Source: Persicaria tinctoria (Eukaryota > Streptophyta > Magnoliopsida > Caryophyllales > Polygonaceae). From it: 64,000 nucleotides of DNA. The position numbers were made by a program, and so were the translations under genes. Where the stretch lies: the NCBI GenBank assembly GCA_037127255.1, contig JBANSL010000004.1, forward strand, positions 30,718,467-30,782,466. Reading direction: 5' to 3'. A model generated the notes under the pieces. That model searched no databases. It had not been told where the DNA came from and was given only the letters and a program-made list of their open reading frames with translations. This document shows positions 22,885 through 36,500 of the stretch, one piece after another; the first letter of the stretch is position 1, and every line of letters starts with the position of its first letter.

Positions 22885-23295
22885 CTACCGAATAATGTTT
22901 CAATACTAACGAATAATGTTATTATTTTTCCATCAGTTCCGGTCAAAAATTACAGATTCCACTGAATAATTTGTCCCATATTACCGAATAATGTCTTTTT
23001 TGTCAATCAATTTCAGTTACAAGAAACTTCAAATCTCAACAATACTTACGAATAATGCTTAATATTTCACCGAATAATGTCTCACATTTCACTGAATAAT
23101 GTTTTGTTTTATGTTACTTGTCAAACGAAAACTCCGTATTCTGATGAATAATGAATGAAATTTCGCCGAATAATTTACAAACTCGATATCACCGGTCACA
23201 AAAATTCGACACAAATCACCGAATAATTAATGAATAATAAATTAATATTATACATAACATAGACTATGGAAGATTTAGCATATGAAACGAATAAT
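22885..23295. repeat. Array of 12 GAATAAT words
   Basis: The word (C/T)GAATAAT(G) occurs about 12 times in 410 bp, always in the same orientation, every 20-60 bp in otherwise unrelated AT-rich sequence. A smaller set in both orientations lies at 52395-52560. Confidence 0.8.
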
Positions 23296-23329
23296 AAATT
23301 ACAATTATACAAACCATTAGGAAGCACAG

Positions 23330-24010
23330 AGGATTGGGCATACAGAACCTGAGGTTGTGGAGGAGAATGGAGGCCATGGAGGAGAACGAAGAGGACAATC
23401 GAAAGGCGCCTCCACTTCGCCTTCTTCCACTAGTAGACTCGCTACCTCCCCTGATTGATCAACGGCGTCGGCGGCTGGTCGAAGCGAACCAGGCGGAGCA
23501 GCCGAACAAATTCTGAGCCAAGAAGAGGAGAGAAGAGGCGATAAGAGACGTTGCTAACCAGTCGATTTGCCTGTCCGCCTGGTGCACCAGATTTGCCTTC
23601 GATTCGCCTCCGCATCGCCTCCGATTTGCCTCTGCCTGGTGCGCCAGATTTGAAATTTCCTCCCTCTATCCATGAGTCGCGAGCTCGCCAGAGATTGGAC
23701 TCCTCTCTCTCACCTACCACCGCTCCGATTCGCCTCCACTTCGCCTCCGCTAAGCCTCCGATTCGCCTCCGCCTTCGCTTGATGTGCGAGATCTGAGATT
23801 TCTCCATGAGTCGCGCCCTCCCAATCACCGCCACCGCCTTCCTCTTTGCCCTCGACGCCCCTGTCCATGGCCGCCTTCCTCTTCGTTTTGTGCTTCCTCC
23901 AGTTTCCACAATGAAGTCGGTGAAGAAGAAGACCACAAGCGTTGCCGAAATCGCCGCCGCTCTCGCCCTTATCGCCTCCGCTTCACCTTCCTCGTTTCAC
24001 ATGTACTGAT
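23330..24010. other. E3: GC-rich segment open on both strands
   Basis: Plus- and minus-strand frames of 60-164 codons overlap here. The plus strand has repeated ATTCGCCTCCGCC-like triplets, which explain the long Arg/Pro-rich frames. No known domain is visible. It resembles the GC-rich inserts of E1 and E2 and may be a captured 5' exon. Confidence 0.35.
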
Positions 24011-24220
24011 GTAGATTAGGGATTTAGGTTTTTATTTCCCAGCATCCACGCGCCTCACGCTCTAAGGATAAGTGATTGATAGCCTTTTTTATTATTTTTT
24101 ATTTTTAAAAAAAGGGACACGTGTAACAATCTCACCCCTTTATTCAATTTAAATCAAAGGTCCATATTTGTGCACAAGATACATCCTAAGGCTTATGCAC
24201 AAAGTACTCATTCTCTCTGC

Positions 24221-24955
<735 letters not shown>

Positions 24956-24959
24956 TTAA

Positions 24960-25735
24960 TTGGCATATCTCATGCCGTGGTAGACTTTAGTTTTGAGAAC
25001 CACGGAAAAAGTATGGGAAATATTCTCAATAGTTCTTAGAATTTCTCACGAGTGCTCTAACTTAATTCATTGACAACATTAGTGAGGTGAAGAGTATCTC
25101 CTTCAATGATCAAGTTGTGAATTCCTCTCGAAGTTGTGTTGCAAGCTTAATGCGCGCCTTCCCTCAACACCAATGCTTCAACTTGTAGGACAGATTCCGG
25201 GGAAACCTCCTTGCGAAGAATGTCCACGAAATGTCCAAGTTCATCCCTAATGTTACAACCAACAAAGAATTGACTCAAAATCTTAATTGATCCATCAAAA
25301 TTTAACTTGCAAGAGCTCAAAGGAGGTTTCTTCTATTAATTTCGATGTTTAGATTTCGACTTCTTGTTAGCCTTAATCTCTGAATTGGCTAGTGCCCATC
25401 CCTTGATGCTAGTGGATGGATGCTTTGATGAGAATGAAGTTGTTGAGAGTTCTCAGAGCCAAAGATCTTTTTGTTACGATACTCCCAAATCGCGTGCCAA
25501 AGAACGCAGAGAGAGATAAAGTCGATCTTCATTGTTGACAAAGGTTTGTTTAATATTATCGTTGAAGTTTCCAGACATATTTGTTAGTAAGATAGTGATG
25601 TTTATGTGCTTGTTGATACCAGATATCCCATATCTGGTGAATGGACATTCAAAAAATATATGGTTATCATCCTCTAGAGTGTTGTTACGTACACAGACAA
25701 CACTGAGAGGGGACCCGTTGGCATTTTTCTAAAAA
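24960..25735 (-). pseudogene. LINE relic (zf-RVT and RNase H-like end)
   Basis: On the minus strand 25735-25440 gives zf-RVT pieces (EDDNHIFFECPFTRYGI, then LWHAIWEYRNKKIF) and 25330-25060 gives an RNase H-like region (LNFDGSIKILSQFFVGCNI, VLQVEALVLREG, then IIEGDTLHL). Several frameshifts and stops separate them. The reverse transcriptase part is absent. This relic lies about 1.3 kb upstream of the lyase promoter. Confidence 0.75.
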
Positions 25736-27030
25736 ATGCTCTTGGCACCTACTTATACACCGCCAAGGCGCTTAGTGTAGGCTAGCCACCAAGACACCAA
25801 GGTGCTTGGCGTTTGGTACTTTGACGATTTGTTTAGAATTTGAGATTGACTTTTGTTTCCTCATTTTGTTAATGTAAAAATTATGGATTGTGATATTTAT
25901 TTCACCATGTTTATATGATTTTACATTTGAATCTAACAACGGTTAAAATGATCTTGGTGTTTATTTGATTGTATATGATGATGTTTTTTATATTTAAAGA
26001 TGTTAATGACTTTGAAAATACATATTTTATTACATTATATGCATTTTAGATGTGGTTATGAGTTATTAAATATAACAAAATATCTAAAATCCATTTTATC
26101 TGTCAAGAATTTGTCAATAAGGTCGTTGAACCGTCTTGGTGTTTGATGGTAGCCCACTGTCAAGCATCCGTCAACCGTCTTTTAGAACATTGTCAATTAG
26201 TAATATCTATTGAATCTCTTCTTTGTAGGGCTCATGAACATATCTTTTCCAAATAAAGTTTTAAATTTTTGGTCGATCAAAACAACCAAATTACATATAT
26301 CAAGATTCTAATTATAACATTTAAATGCAGACTATATAACTAAACAGGTACTAGCAATTAAGGATATTAATACAAATTAAAAAGATAAGACGGTTATTTG
26401 TAATTTTTGCCTTTTATGTGAAATTATAAAAGACACGTTAGGTCACTGAATATTTTGGTAAATATTTTGTTAATTATCTTTTATTTTTTGAATATTTTGA
26501 TTAAGCACTGATTAACCTCAAGGTCCTCAACCATTAAAATTAAAAAGGAAAAAAAAAGTATAAATAAATAAATAAATAAAAACTTGCAACATGTGTTAAT
26601 TACTGCGTATCTTGATCCTCGGTTTCAAGTTATGGTTTCATGGCCACAGGCTACAGTCCACTATAGTATACACCCCCCTACTTGTGGAAATAAAATCATA
26701 CAAAATCCTCCATTAATTATTTAATTACTAAAAGATGTGAACCTCTTCCCTAAAAAGAATCCATATTAATAAATGGTGTATATTTTCAAAATCCCCAAAT
26801 CAAAATAAAACAGGGAAGAAAAATAGATTCTACGACTACCTTACACCCCCCGTCCTTAAATGCATATAGGCAGCTAAAAAGCAAAAAATTATTTGCATTT
26901 AAACCCCTCAAGAAATCATTATTTCACATTTGATTGATGCATAGTATAATATAATAAGGAGTTATAAATAAAGGAGGAAGGAGACATTAAACAGAGATTC
27001 ACCTGTGGCCGCGAGAACAGAAGAGCGGAG
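25736..27030. other. Upstream region of the lyase gene
   Basis: AT-rich intergenic DNA with a short GCGCTTAG/GGTGCTTGGCG repeat near 25770-25812 and (AAAT)n at 26560-26580. No open frame is convincing. The proximal part would hold the promoter of the gene starting at 27415. Confidence 0.5.
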
Positions 27031-27032
27031 CA

Positions 27033-27067
27033 TATAAAGAGGAGTCCCCTCCCCTCCCCTCCCCTCC
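27033..27067 (+). promoter_or_regulatory. TATA box and (CCCCT)n tract of the lyase promoter
   Basis: TATAAA at 27033-27038 is followed by a (CCCCT) repeat at about 27047-27067. Transcription probably starts near 27060-27070, giving a 5' leader of about 350 nt. A CT repeat lies at 27236-27252 in the leader. Confidence 0.55.
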
Positions 27068-27317
27068 ATCAGAATCAAACCTTTCGATAATTTGCATTTA
27101 TATTTCCCATTTTAAAGATAAAAAATTTCCTTTTCGGAACGAGAAAAAAGATTGAGTTGGGTTTTGACCCACCGTAGAGGCCGGGAGGGATCGTAATAAA
27201 CATTTTGGCTTCCACCTGTTATTATTTTGTGAGTGCTCTCTCTCTCTCTCTCAGCTCTCCCGTGTGTGAGATTTACTCATATAAATCGTCTTAGCTAGTA
27301 TTTCAATTTACTAATTT

Positions 27318-27418
27318 ATGAAATTGATCGATTGCATTCCTTTGCATTGCATATTAATTATTAATCTAATTCTATCTGCATGGAAGAGATTCTGAAGATT
27401 GGCGAGCAAAGAAGATGA
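27318..27418 (+). promoter_or_regulatory. Two upstream ORFs in the lyase 5' leader
   Basis: uORF1 (27318-27395) has 25 codons plus stop. uORF2 (27380-27418) has 12 codons plus stop, and its TGA overlaps the main ATG in the string ATGA (27415-27418). Neither is in frame with the main ORF, so ribosomes that translate uORF2 would stop exactly at the main start. This could lower or regulate translation. It is inferred from sequence only. Confidence 0.55.
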
Positions 27419-30400
27419 AGAGCGGCGACTGTGTGGTTGCCGGGGGGCTGCTTAGAGCGGCATTGGGGGTAATAATAATGGCCGCTGTCACCACCACCAA
27501 CACCCCCTCTTGTTTAGCCAGAAGCCTGTAAGTCATAATAATATTCCTTTAATTAATTAGTTACTCTCGGCCTCTACGCCTTCATGCATCGCCGTCTTTA
27601 TTTAATCTCAGAATGATGGATCGGAGTTAGTAAAAGGGGTTTTGAGAATCCATCTATGTTGATTGTTGATCATGATCGATCTTGGGGAATTTTTGTCCGT
27701 CGTCTGTCGCCAAATAACGCTTCTTTCATCAACTTTTCACTCTTTTACATCTCTTAATTAAATTAAGGTTAAAACTCATTACTATGCATATATAGTAATT
27801 AACAACAAATAATGACCGGTTAATTTCTTATAATCAGTTGATATAATATAAAATAGACGGCATCAGTTTCATTTTAAAAAAATTTAAATAAATTTACAAG
27901 AAATAATGAGTACAAATAAATAAATAAATAAACACAATTTTAACTGTATTATATATGTCCTTTTATTGATAAATAAAGAGCCGCTATAGGATTATATCAT
28001 CTTCTGCTTAAACGATGTTCTAATCAGTAATGGGTTTTTACCATTTTGCTTTTCCAAGGGGGGAACAGAGTACGTTGAACGTACTTTTAAACAAGGGAGA
28101 AGACTTTGATGTTTGTTTGTAGATCAATTCCCACTACCAAAGGGCAAAGGGTGTTTCCATTTTACCCACCCCCCCAAAAGGGTTTCTCCATTTTCTTTTA
28201 TTCATTTCTCCTTCCTCGTTTCGTTGAATATTTTAAGTCTGAAAAAACAAAAGTTACTAACTTAATATATATTATAATTATAATATACTCTGTATTAATT
28301 AACATTAATATATATATACACCCACAAACACGCTAGCTAACGGTACAGTTCACCAACCCAACTCAGTTTGTCAAAAAAAAAAAAACCAACCCAACTTATT
28401 AGGCTGCCAATGTTTGGCAGTAGGTTGGAAAAAGTAGATTTTGTCTAGATTATATAGATTTTGTAGGTTATGGGTATTTTTTGTGTATTATGGAGATTTC
28501 AAAGATTATGTTTTTTGGGGAACGAAAATCTCATTAAAAGCTAGAAAGGTGTTTGGTGGGGGTAAGATTTGTTAGGGGTTTATGTGAGGGAAAAGTCCAT
28601 ATTGCCCTTCAAACTACCCTCCCCCTACCCTTGTCCTTAGACACGAACACAACCGCCCTTGCAACCGACACTAGTCCGAGGGATTATCCTGCGCACCCTT
28701 CTCCTGCTCGAGTGTAATGGGACCAAAGACCTCCACCTTTCCGGTCATATTTGCCGGTCGTCGTTCCTCCGATAGAGGCGGAAATTGTTCATTGATGTTG
28801 TCTACGACATGATGAAAAGAAAACCATGAAAGTATAACACTTGCAAGTGTAGTGGATTAATATAACGTACGCTGCGTTAAATTAGATAAACTGTTTTAGG
28901 TACAACAGTTGGGTACATGCACCATTGCAAAAGGGTGCAACAACACTCGGCTTACAAAAAGGGGTAATCATGCCGAGGTTGCACAAACATTGTTCCTACA
29001 TCCGAGGCCCCGAAATGCACAAAATGGGGGCCCTAAACCACAGTTTCGTTAGTACAACAGTTGGAAATCTTCACAAAAAGAGGGAAACAACAGCATGTAG
29101 AGGCTTGATGTCCTACGGGCGGGCGACCAGAGGCAGCATAATGACCAAACAAACAAGTATAATCCAGCCCAGGAGCCTGACCAGGCAGGAGAGCCTCTGA
29201 GCCCGGAGCTGGTCGCTTGCGTGGTCCACCCAACGACCACACATGAAGGAGCACAACTCGGCCACCCTCTTGACGAGATGTTCATTGCGCGCCTCAGAGG
29301 CGTCGAGGCTGGTGGTCAAGGCGGCGTTGTGGTCCCTCGCCTCCTGCAGCTGGTAGTTGGCAGCGTCGAGAGCGTTCTCCCTGACTGCGTCTTGTGCCAG
29401 GAGGCCCCGGATCTTTTCGCGCAGCTCCTTCATTTCGTCTTTAGCATAGGCCCAAAGTGCATTATCCTCCTTCACGTCCTCGGGGTCAAGGGTGTCGGAG
29501 TCAGAGTCGTCGTCATGCCGTCGCCTTCTACGACTGGACTGGCCTTGCTCGTACGTCGACCTCAGCCATGGGTACTTCCGCGGGTCACCGCTAGCGTAGC
29601 TGCGGTCACTGTCCGAGTCAGTCTCGGACTCAGTGTCAGAGTGAGGCCACATTTTTCCTACGTAGACATAGGAAGCATATTGTCGAGATCAGAATAAGGT
29701 CAACCATTAACAAATGAAAAGACCATGAACAAATGCAAAAGACCATGAACAAATGTCAATTCAGAATCAAGCATGATCACCCAAACAAAAAGAAGGATGG
29801 AAGTAGCCATCATCACTTCATTGTAAATCGACACAGCAGTCATCACCCAATCAACATCAACAAACAACACATGTGATGGACAATTGCAAGCAGTGATCAA
29901 CACATCAATGAGATTATGTTAATTCCTCTGTTTTCGAAAACATTCACAATCACCAGGAAGGTCCTGGTTGACAGGGGATGCAAATCAACATGTTTGAAAG
30001 AGAGGGAAAAAATTAAGATCGGAAAGAAGCATTGCACAAACAAGGAATGACAGACAACAGAAGCAATCAATTTATGCCTACATCCGAATGCCACACACTC
30101 ATATCAACCAGACAATGCCAAACAACACTACAATTTGCTTCTACAACTACATATCTCATTTGTGTGGAATGGACTATAGCTACGCTAATGCAGATTTCAT
30201 CAGATGAATGACAACATACAGCTTAACATTTCAAGTGAAACTGATGAAGTAGAAGGTTGTGTTCACCAAGAGTTTGCATCTTATGTAATGATACTTTTCA
30301 ATAGCAGCAAAGACCTAAATATTCATAAAGACAAACCTAAAATATAAACATATGATTCCATCCGTATAACAACAATTAATGGCCGAAACAACAATGGCCG

Positions 30401-31278
30401 ATACATCACATGTCAGGAACAACAGGGAGGTTTAACAACAATGGCCGAAAGGAACAAACAAGGGAGACGAAATTGGAACCGAATAAACACCCCTTAACAA
30501 ACAAAAAACCCACAAATCGAAACAATAACCAAAAACCCCCAAATTTCTTCCACCAAAACCCTAGAAATCGGTGGAAACAAAAAACCCCCAAATCGAAACC
30601 ATAGCCACCCCCATTCCCACCGAAACCCTAGAAATCTCGTCGTCGTCGAATAACCGGCCGACGTAGGGGGGTTTCGAGTGTAATGGGACCGCCGGTGAAC
30701 CACATTGAAGAGGAGAGGAGAGAAGTGACATACCTTGCGCGACGAGGAGGAGAAGGGAGCAGAAGCTTCGATGCGGAGAACTGTGGAGGAGAGATGCGAG
30801 ACGCGAGGGCACAAATGTACACAGAAGTCGGAAATCTCCTGATAATCTCCGAAATCTTGGTACCCCAAGATTTCATTTTGGCCAATTTCAAAGCTACCAT
30901 AATCTCGCCAAAAGCTTCATAAGCTTCCTCTAGATCTTCCGCCAAACACCATCGAAGAGATTTCGTTTTTTTTTTAAAAGCTGGAAAATCTCCCAAAGCT
31001 CCCACCAAACACAGCTTAGTCCATAAAAGACTTATCTTGCTAGCTCGATTCCTTCTCAACTTAAATAAGTTGAAAAAGCATTTTAATTAGATATCAAACT
31101 ATGAGAGTTGCAGGGTTTTTATTTATTTATTACTCCGTAGGATTTGTAGTTATGGTGATCCAGTGATATGATAAAATTAATTAGCTGCTATGTACTGCTA
31201 CCCATATGACAGCAACTAACATATTATTAGACTTTACACACACTTGTCAAAGGTGGACACAATGCAAGTACGTAGGAT

Positions 31279-31366
<88 letters not shown>

Positions 31367-32149
31367 AATTAAGTTGGATACAATTGAATTGAAGTAGGAT
31401 TAGATGGTGGCCGCCCCTAATCCCTTACATATAGCTTTTCTAACCGAAAGGAAGTTGTTATAAAATTTGGGTGAGTGGGAACCGTACCATATATAAATAT
31501 TTTATGTTTTGTGCATTTTGCAGCTGAACCTGAAGCCCACCCACACCCACGCCCACCATATACATCAAACCCACTTATCAGAACCGCGCTGTTGTTGGGT
31601 GGGATTCCCTTTGATTTTAGGGCAAGTAATATACATTATTAATTTCATTCGTATAAGCATTACCCATATACATGTACACCAACTTTTCAATTACCCCCTT
31701 TTTTTTTAACATTAGGAAAATTTATGCGACAAATTCACATATGGTGAGACGTATCTTCAATACTCTCACTGTTTCATTATCTAACAGAGGATTAAAGAAA
31801 GACGTATATATCTTCTATTTATATATACCTGCTCTCATAATTATGCAATATTTTTAGATAAATTGTTATACATTTGTATCATTAATTGTGTGTCCTTCAC
31901 CGTTAATAGACGGGCAGTTATCCTGTTTTATAACTCCGAAAGATTCTTCTTATAGTACCTTCCTCAAATGAGATTTTCTAGGGGTGGGCACAAATCCCGT
32001 AAATTCCGATCTCGTCCCGGTCCCGTCCCGATCCCGGTGGGATTTAGGACAAAATAGCGAATCCCGTCCCGATCCCGTCCCGCAAAAATTATGCGGGACG
32101 AAACGCGGGACGATCCCGGTGGGATCCCGCAAATCCCGTCCCGTCCCGC

Positions 32150-32193
<44 letters not shown>

Positions 32194-32438
32194 TTATAAT
32201 ATTATAGAATCATAATAACATATTATTAGTATTATTATTTTGAGCAAATATTATAATTATAATTATAATCATAATCTTCCATTTATAATAATAATATTTG
32301 TTTATAATAATAATAATATTATTATTATTTGAGCAAATATTATTTATAACTATAATAATAATTTTCAATATATAATAATAATATTATCATTATATAATAT
32401 TATAATATAGTTTAATAATAATATTAATTTATAATAAA

Positions 32439-32473
<35 letters not shown>

Positions 32474-33064
32474 TCCCTCCGTTCGGCAAAACTTGTCATT
32501 TTAATTCTCAACACAACTTTTAATAAAACTAATAATTACACTCCTTTTTTACTAATTTACTCTCATTTATTACTCTACTTTTTACTTTATCAAAAACTAC
32601 AACTCACAACACATCAATCAAATCAAGGGCATTTTAGTAAAATAGAAGCAAAAATACCTAAAATGACAAGTTTTTCCGAACAAAAACAAAACTCTAAAAC
32701 GACAAGTTTTGCCGAACGGAGGGAGTATTATATTATTATTATATCATATTATATTTTTTTCTTGTAAAGTATAATTATTTTATAATAATAACAATAAAAA
32801 TTAGTAATATTATTTTATTTTATTTTTAATTATAACGTGGGATTATTATTATTATTGTTATTATACCCATTTAGAGTTACAAGAGGCAAATAGCTAATTA
32901 TGGTATTCTTCCCAACTATCAATAGATAATGAGACAATATCTGGTGAATCTCGTCTCAATTCCTTTCCGTCCTGATCTAGTAAGATAATGTAGCCAAATA
33001 TGTTGAACATTATAATTAATTATACAATCATTGTATGAATTAATAATAGTATTATAATAATAAT

Positions 33065-33118
<54 letters not shown>

Positions 33119-33494
33119 GAATAATACAGTTGAGAAAAATACCGTATTCAACATATTATACAAAATAATGAATTATGAAAGCATTTTTCACTTTGCAAAT
33201 TTATATAATATTTTATTATTTTTATATGCGGGACAAGGCCCGTCCCGTCCCGATCCCGTCCCGTCCAGACACCATCTCGTCCCGATCCCGTCCCGAAAAA
33301 AAAGTGTCAATCCCGTCCCGATCCCGTCCCGTAAAAATTTCGCGGGACGAGTCCCGTCCCGGCTCAATCCCGTCCCGTCCCGTGCCCACCCCTAAGATTT
33401 TCTACATCAAATTATTTTAATATAAAGTTAATCTTTGAAAAAATTTAAAATTATATATTTATATTCCAAACCGCTATATTTATTACATACTCCG

Positions 33495-33546
<52 letters not shown>

Positions 33547-36500
33547 CATCAATTTTTTCTTTAAAATTCATTTTTTATAATCATATAAAAATGACAATGA
33601 TGATATTTTTAGGAAAATATAATTTCAATTTAAAAAAAAAACGTGATCTTCCATATATAAAAGTTTATAAATGTATAAGAAAAGAATATTCGTTTTGAGT
33701 ACAAATATAATTTTCTTTAATGATTAATTAAGGCAAAAATAATTTTGTAAACCATTTAGTTGAGATGACCTTCAATTGTGCCTCCAAGTTTGACAAATGA
33801 TTAGTCATTCATTAGGGTTTATTGGTAGGTACCAACCAAACTGATAACCGAATACATGTTATTATTTCTTTAATATAATACGGAGTATAAAAAACCCCGC
33901 AAATTAGATAACGGAGTATATTATATAGAGTTAGTACGTACATGGGAATTAAAAACCTAGCTTGGTTCCAATTGTTTGACGACACTCTACATTTGTAGCT
34001 CTTTTGACAAAACTAGCTAATTAAAAGCTAGAATTGATAATGGTAATTAATTAACGGAACTTCTTTTAATTCGCACGGTGAAATCTAGTCATGACTTACT
34101 GTGGAGGTGTCGACTTCGGGGGTCGCTAGGACGGTGATGAGATCAGATTCCTAAATCGATAGTGGGTAGGTAGTGGGAGTGCAGACACAGACTTCCTAAG
34201 TCGGCAGTGGGTAGACAGTACGTACGTGGGAGTGCAAACACAGACTTCCTAAGTCGGATTCGGGTGGTTATGGTGGCCAAACGTACCCCCCTATAAATAG
34301 GCACGCCGATCTGCAACCACCTAGGGAGCCGAGATCACCTTAGGAGATCTCACTTGCATGCCGACATAGGGAGTCGACTTCGGCTATGGGCTTGTCGTCT
34401 CAGGCGAGCTGTGTCTGTGTTGTCAATATCTTCGTCGACTTTGGTGGTTGGCACCGACACCGTGCCGCTTGCGAGAAATTGACCGTTTATATAGCGGCTC
34501 CTTTAATTAATCTCTGTCCCAATCGAGTAAATATATAATTATTTTTAAAAATCAGAAATGCCCCCATTTCTCTGGAAAAAGAATGTGTCCTGATTTTAAC
34601 TAAATGAAAATTGATTTGTTGATTTCGAAATTAGCTATTCCGATTAGGGCTGCTATTCGAGCTGAATGAGCCGAGTATTGCTTGTTCATATTCAGTTCAT
34701 TTTAGAATATGAACGAGCTCGAGCCGAGCCTAAATTTTGACTCGAGCTTAAAAATGTGCTCATATTCGGCTCGTTTAGGAAATGAGCGAGCTCGAGCCGA
34801 GTTTTTGTCGAGCTTTAGGCAATTCTACTTGCTCATTATAAACTAACTTAAAGGAAATTTTAGAAATTACATAAAATTCGAGCTATTCGAGTTTAATTCG
34901 AAGGAGCCGAGCTTTGGACCGAGCTTAAAAATGTGCTCATACTCAGCTCGTTTAGAAAATGAACGAGCTCGAGTCGAGTTTTTATCGAGTGAGTACGAGT
35001 CGAATTCGAGCTACTCGTGTTCACATAACACCTATAATTCCGATCCCCACACAAGTAGATATATAATGAGTTTGTAAATGGGTGCAGAAGCGGGCGAGGA
35101 GGACGGAAATATGGAGTGTCGTTGCATCTCAGAGGCAAACAAGTATGTCATTCCCTCTACTTATTTACGTTTTACGTACATTATGATAAGAGTACGTACG
35201 TGTAAATAGACCCAAAAAAAAAATAAAAAAATACAAACCCTAATTAACATGTACGTACCCACTGGCCACTGCCCACCAATGTTATTAATAGTCCAACGTA
35301 TGCACCTACTGAAATAGCTCGATCACTGTGGCTTACTTTTTGTGGCATTAAGAAATTCTACTTTCATGGCATACTCGTTCGTTGCTGACACAATTACTCC
35401 CCTATCATAATTAACAATTATACCAAAATAACGTTACAAGTTTGGTACGTACTGAGAATTAATGTGTGAAATTCATATTTCAGGTGGTCATGGACAATGG
35501 GATTCTCCAAGTCACAGTGGCAGTTCCACAGGGGTACATCACCGCCATTAGTTTCAATGGCGTCGATAATTTGCTAGAAACTCACAATAAAAGATCAAAC
35601 CGAGGGTATATATGCCTAGCTCCAACAATCGAATTAATTTCGGGTATTCTCTCTTGGTCGATCAACAAGCTAGAGGGAGTTGCTTTTTCTTATTTCAACT
35701 TTACACTGATCAAACAGGTATTGGGATATCAATTGGCAAGCACCAGGGCGATGCAACGAGGGTGACTGCACAGACGGGTAATTCTTCTCTTCAACCTAAA
35801 CCGGTTCTTCATTCTGTTTTCAGATTGCAACGACGACTCTCGTTTGTTTGTGGCTGACTATGAGATCGATTGTTAGAGCAGGCTAATAGGGACTAGCTTT
35901 AAGATCATAAATCAAAACGAAAACCAGACCGAGATTTCATTTTCAAGTATGTGGAAGTCTTCTAAGGATAATCCAAGACTTCCGATCAACATAGACCGGA
36001 GGTTTGCTATCACAACCTTATATTAATTGCCTTTACATGTCCCCAGATTTTCACTGAATATGCATGTTTGTAAGCATGACAAGATCGAGTTCGTTGTTTG
36101 TGCTTTTACTTGTTATCAGGTACATAATGCTTCGTGGCCTCTCGGGATTTTATTCGTACGCCATCTTAGAGCGCGAACAAGGGTGGCCAGCAAATATTGT
36201 GTACCAAATAAGGGCTGTTTATAAGCTTCAGCAAGACATGTAAATCCTCTTTTTTAGCTAGGGTCAATTATGGGTAAACTTTGCTTTTGTTCTGATTTAC
36301 TAATTTTACCACAAATATCTATGTGCATATCTTATCTATTGGTTGCTTGGAAATTTTATTCCATAGGTTTCATTACATGGCTATTTCGGATGAACAGCAA
36401 AGGGTCATGCCTATGCCTGAAGATCGTGATAAGGGCGAGCCCCTTGCTTACAAGGAAGCTGTTCTGTTGACAGATCCAACCAATATTCATCTCAAAGGAG

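Noticed and set aside
22374..24010. Real host gene on either strand of the GC-rich E3 segments
   Set aside because: Overlapping open frames on both strands, low-complexity peptides and no known motif. Kept only as possible captured sequence.
31509..31709. Extra lyase exon in intron 1 (Pro/His-rich frame after a TTTTGCAG)
   Set aside because: Joining it to exon 1 does not keep the lyase frame or give family-like residues. The 35088-35142 exon does both.
35818..35881. Alternative exon 5 start at the TTTTCAG near 35823
   Set aside because: It runs into TGA within a dozen codons in the required phase. The acceptor at 35880-35881 keeps the frame (…GLIGTSFKIIN).
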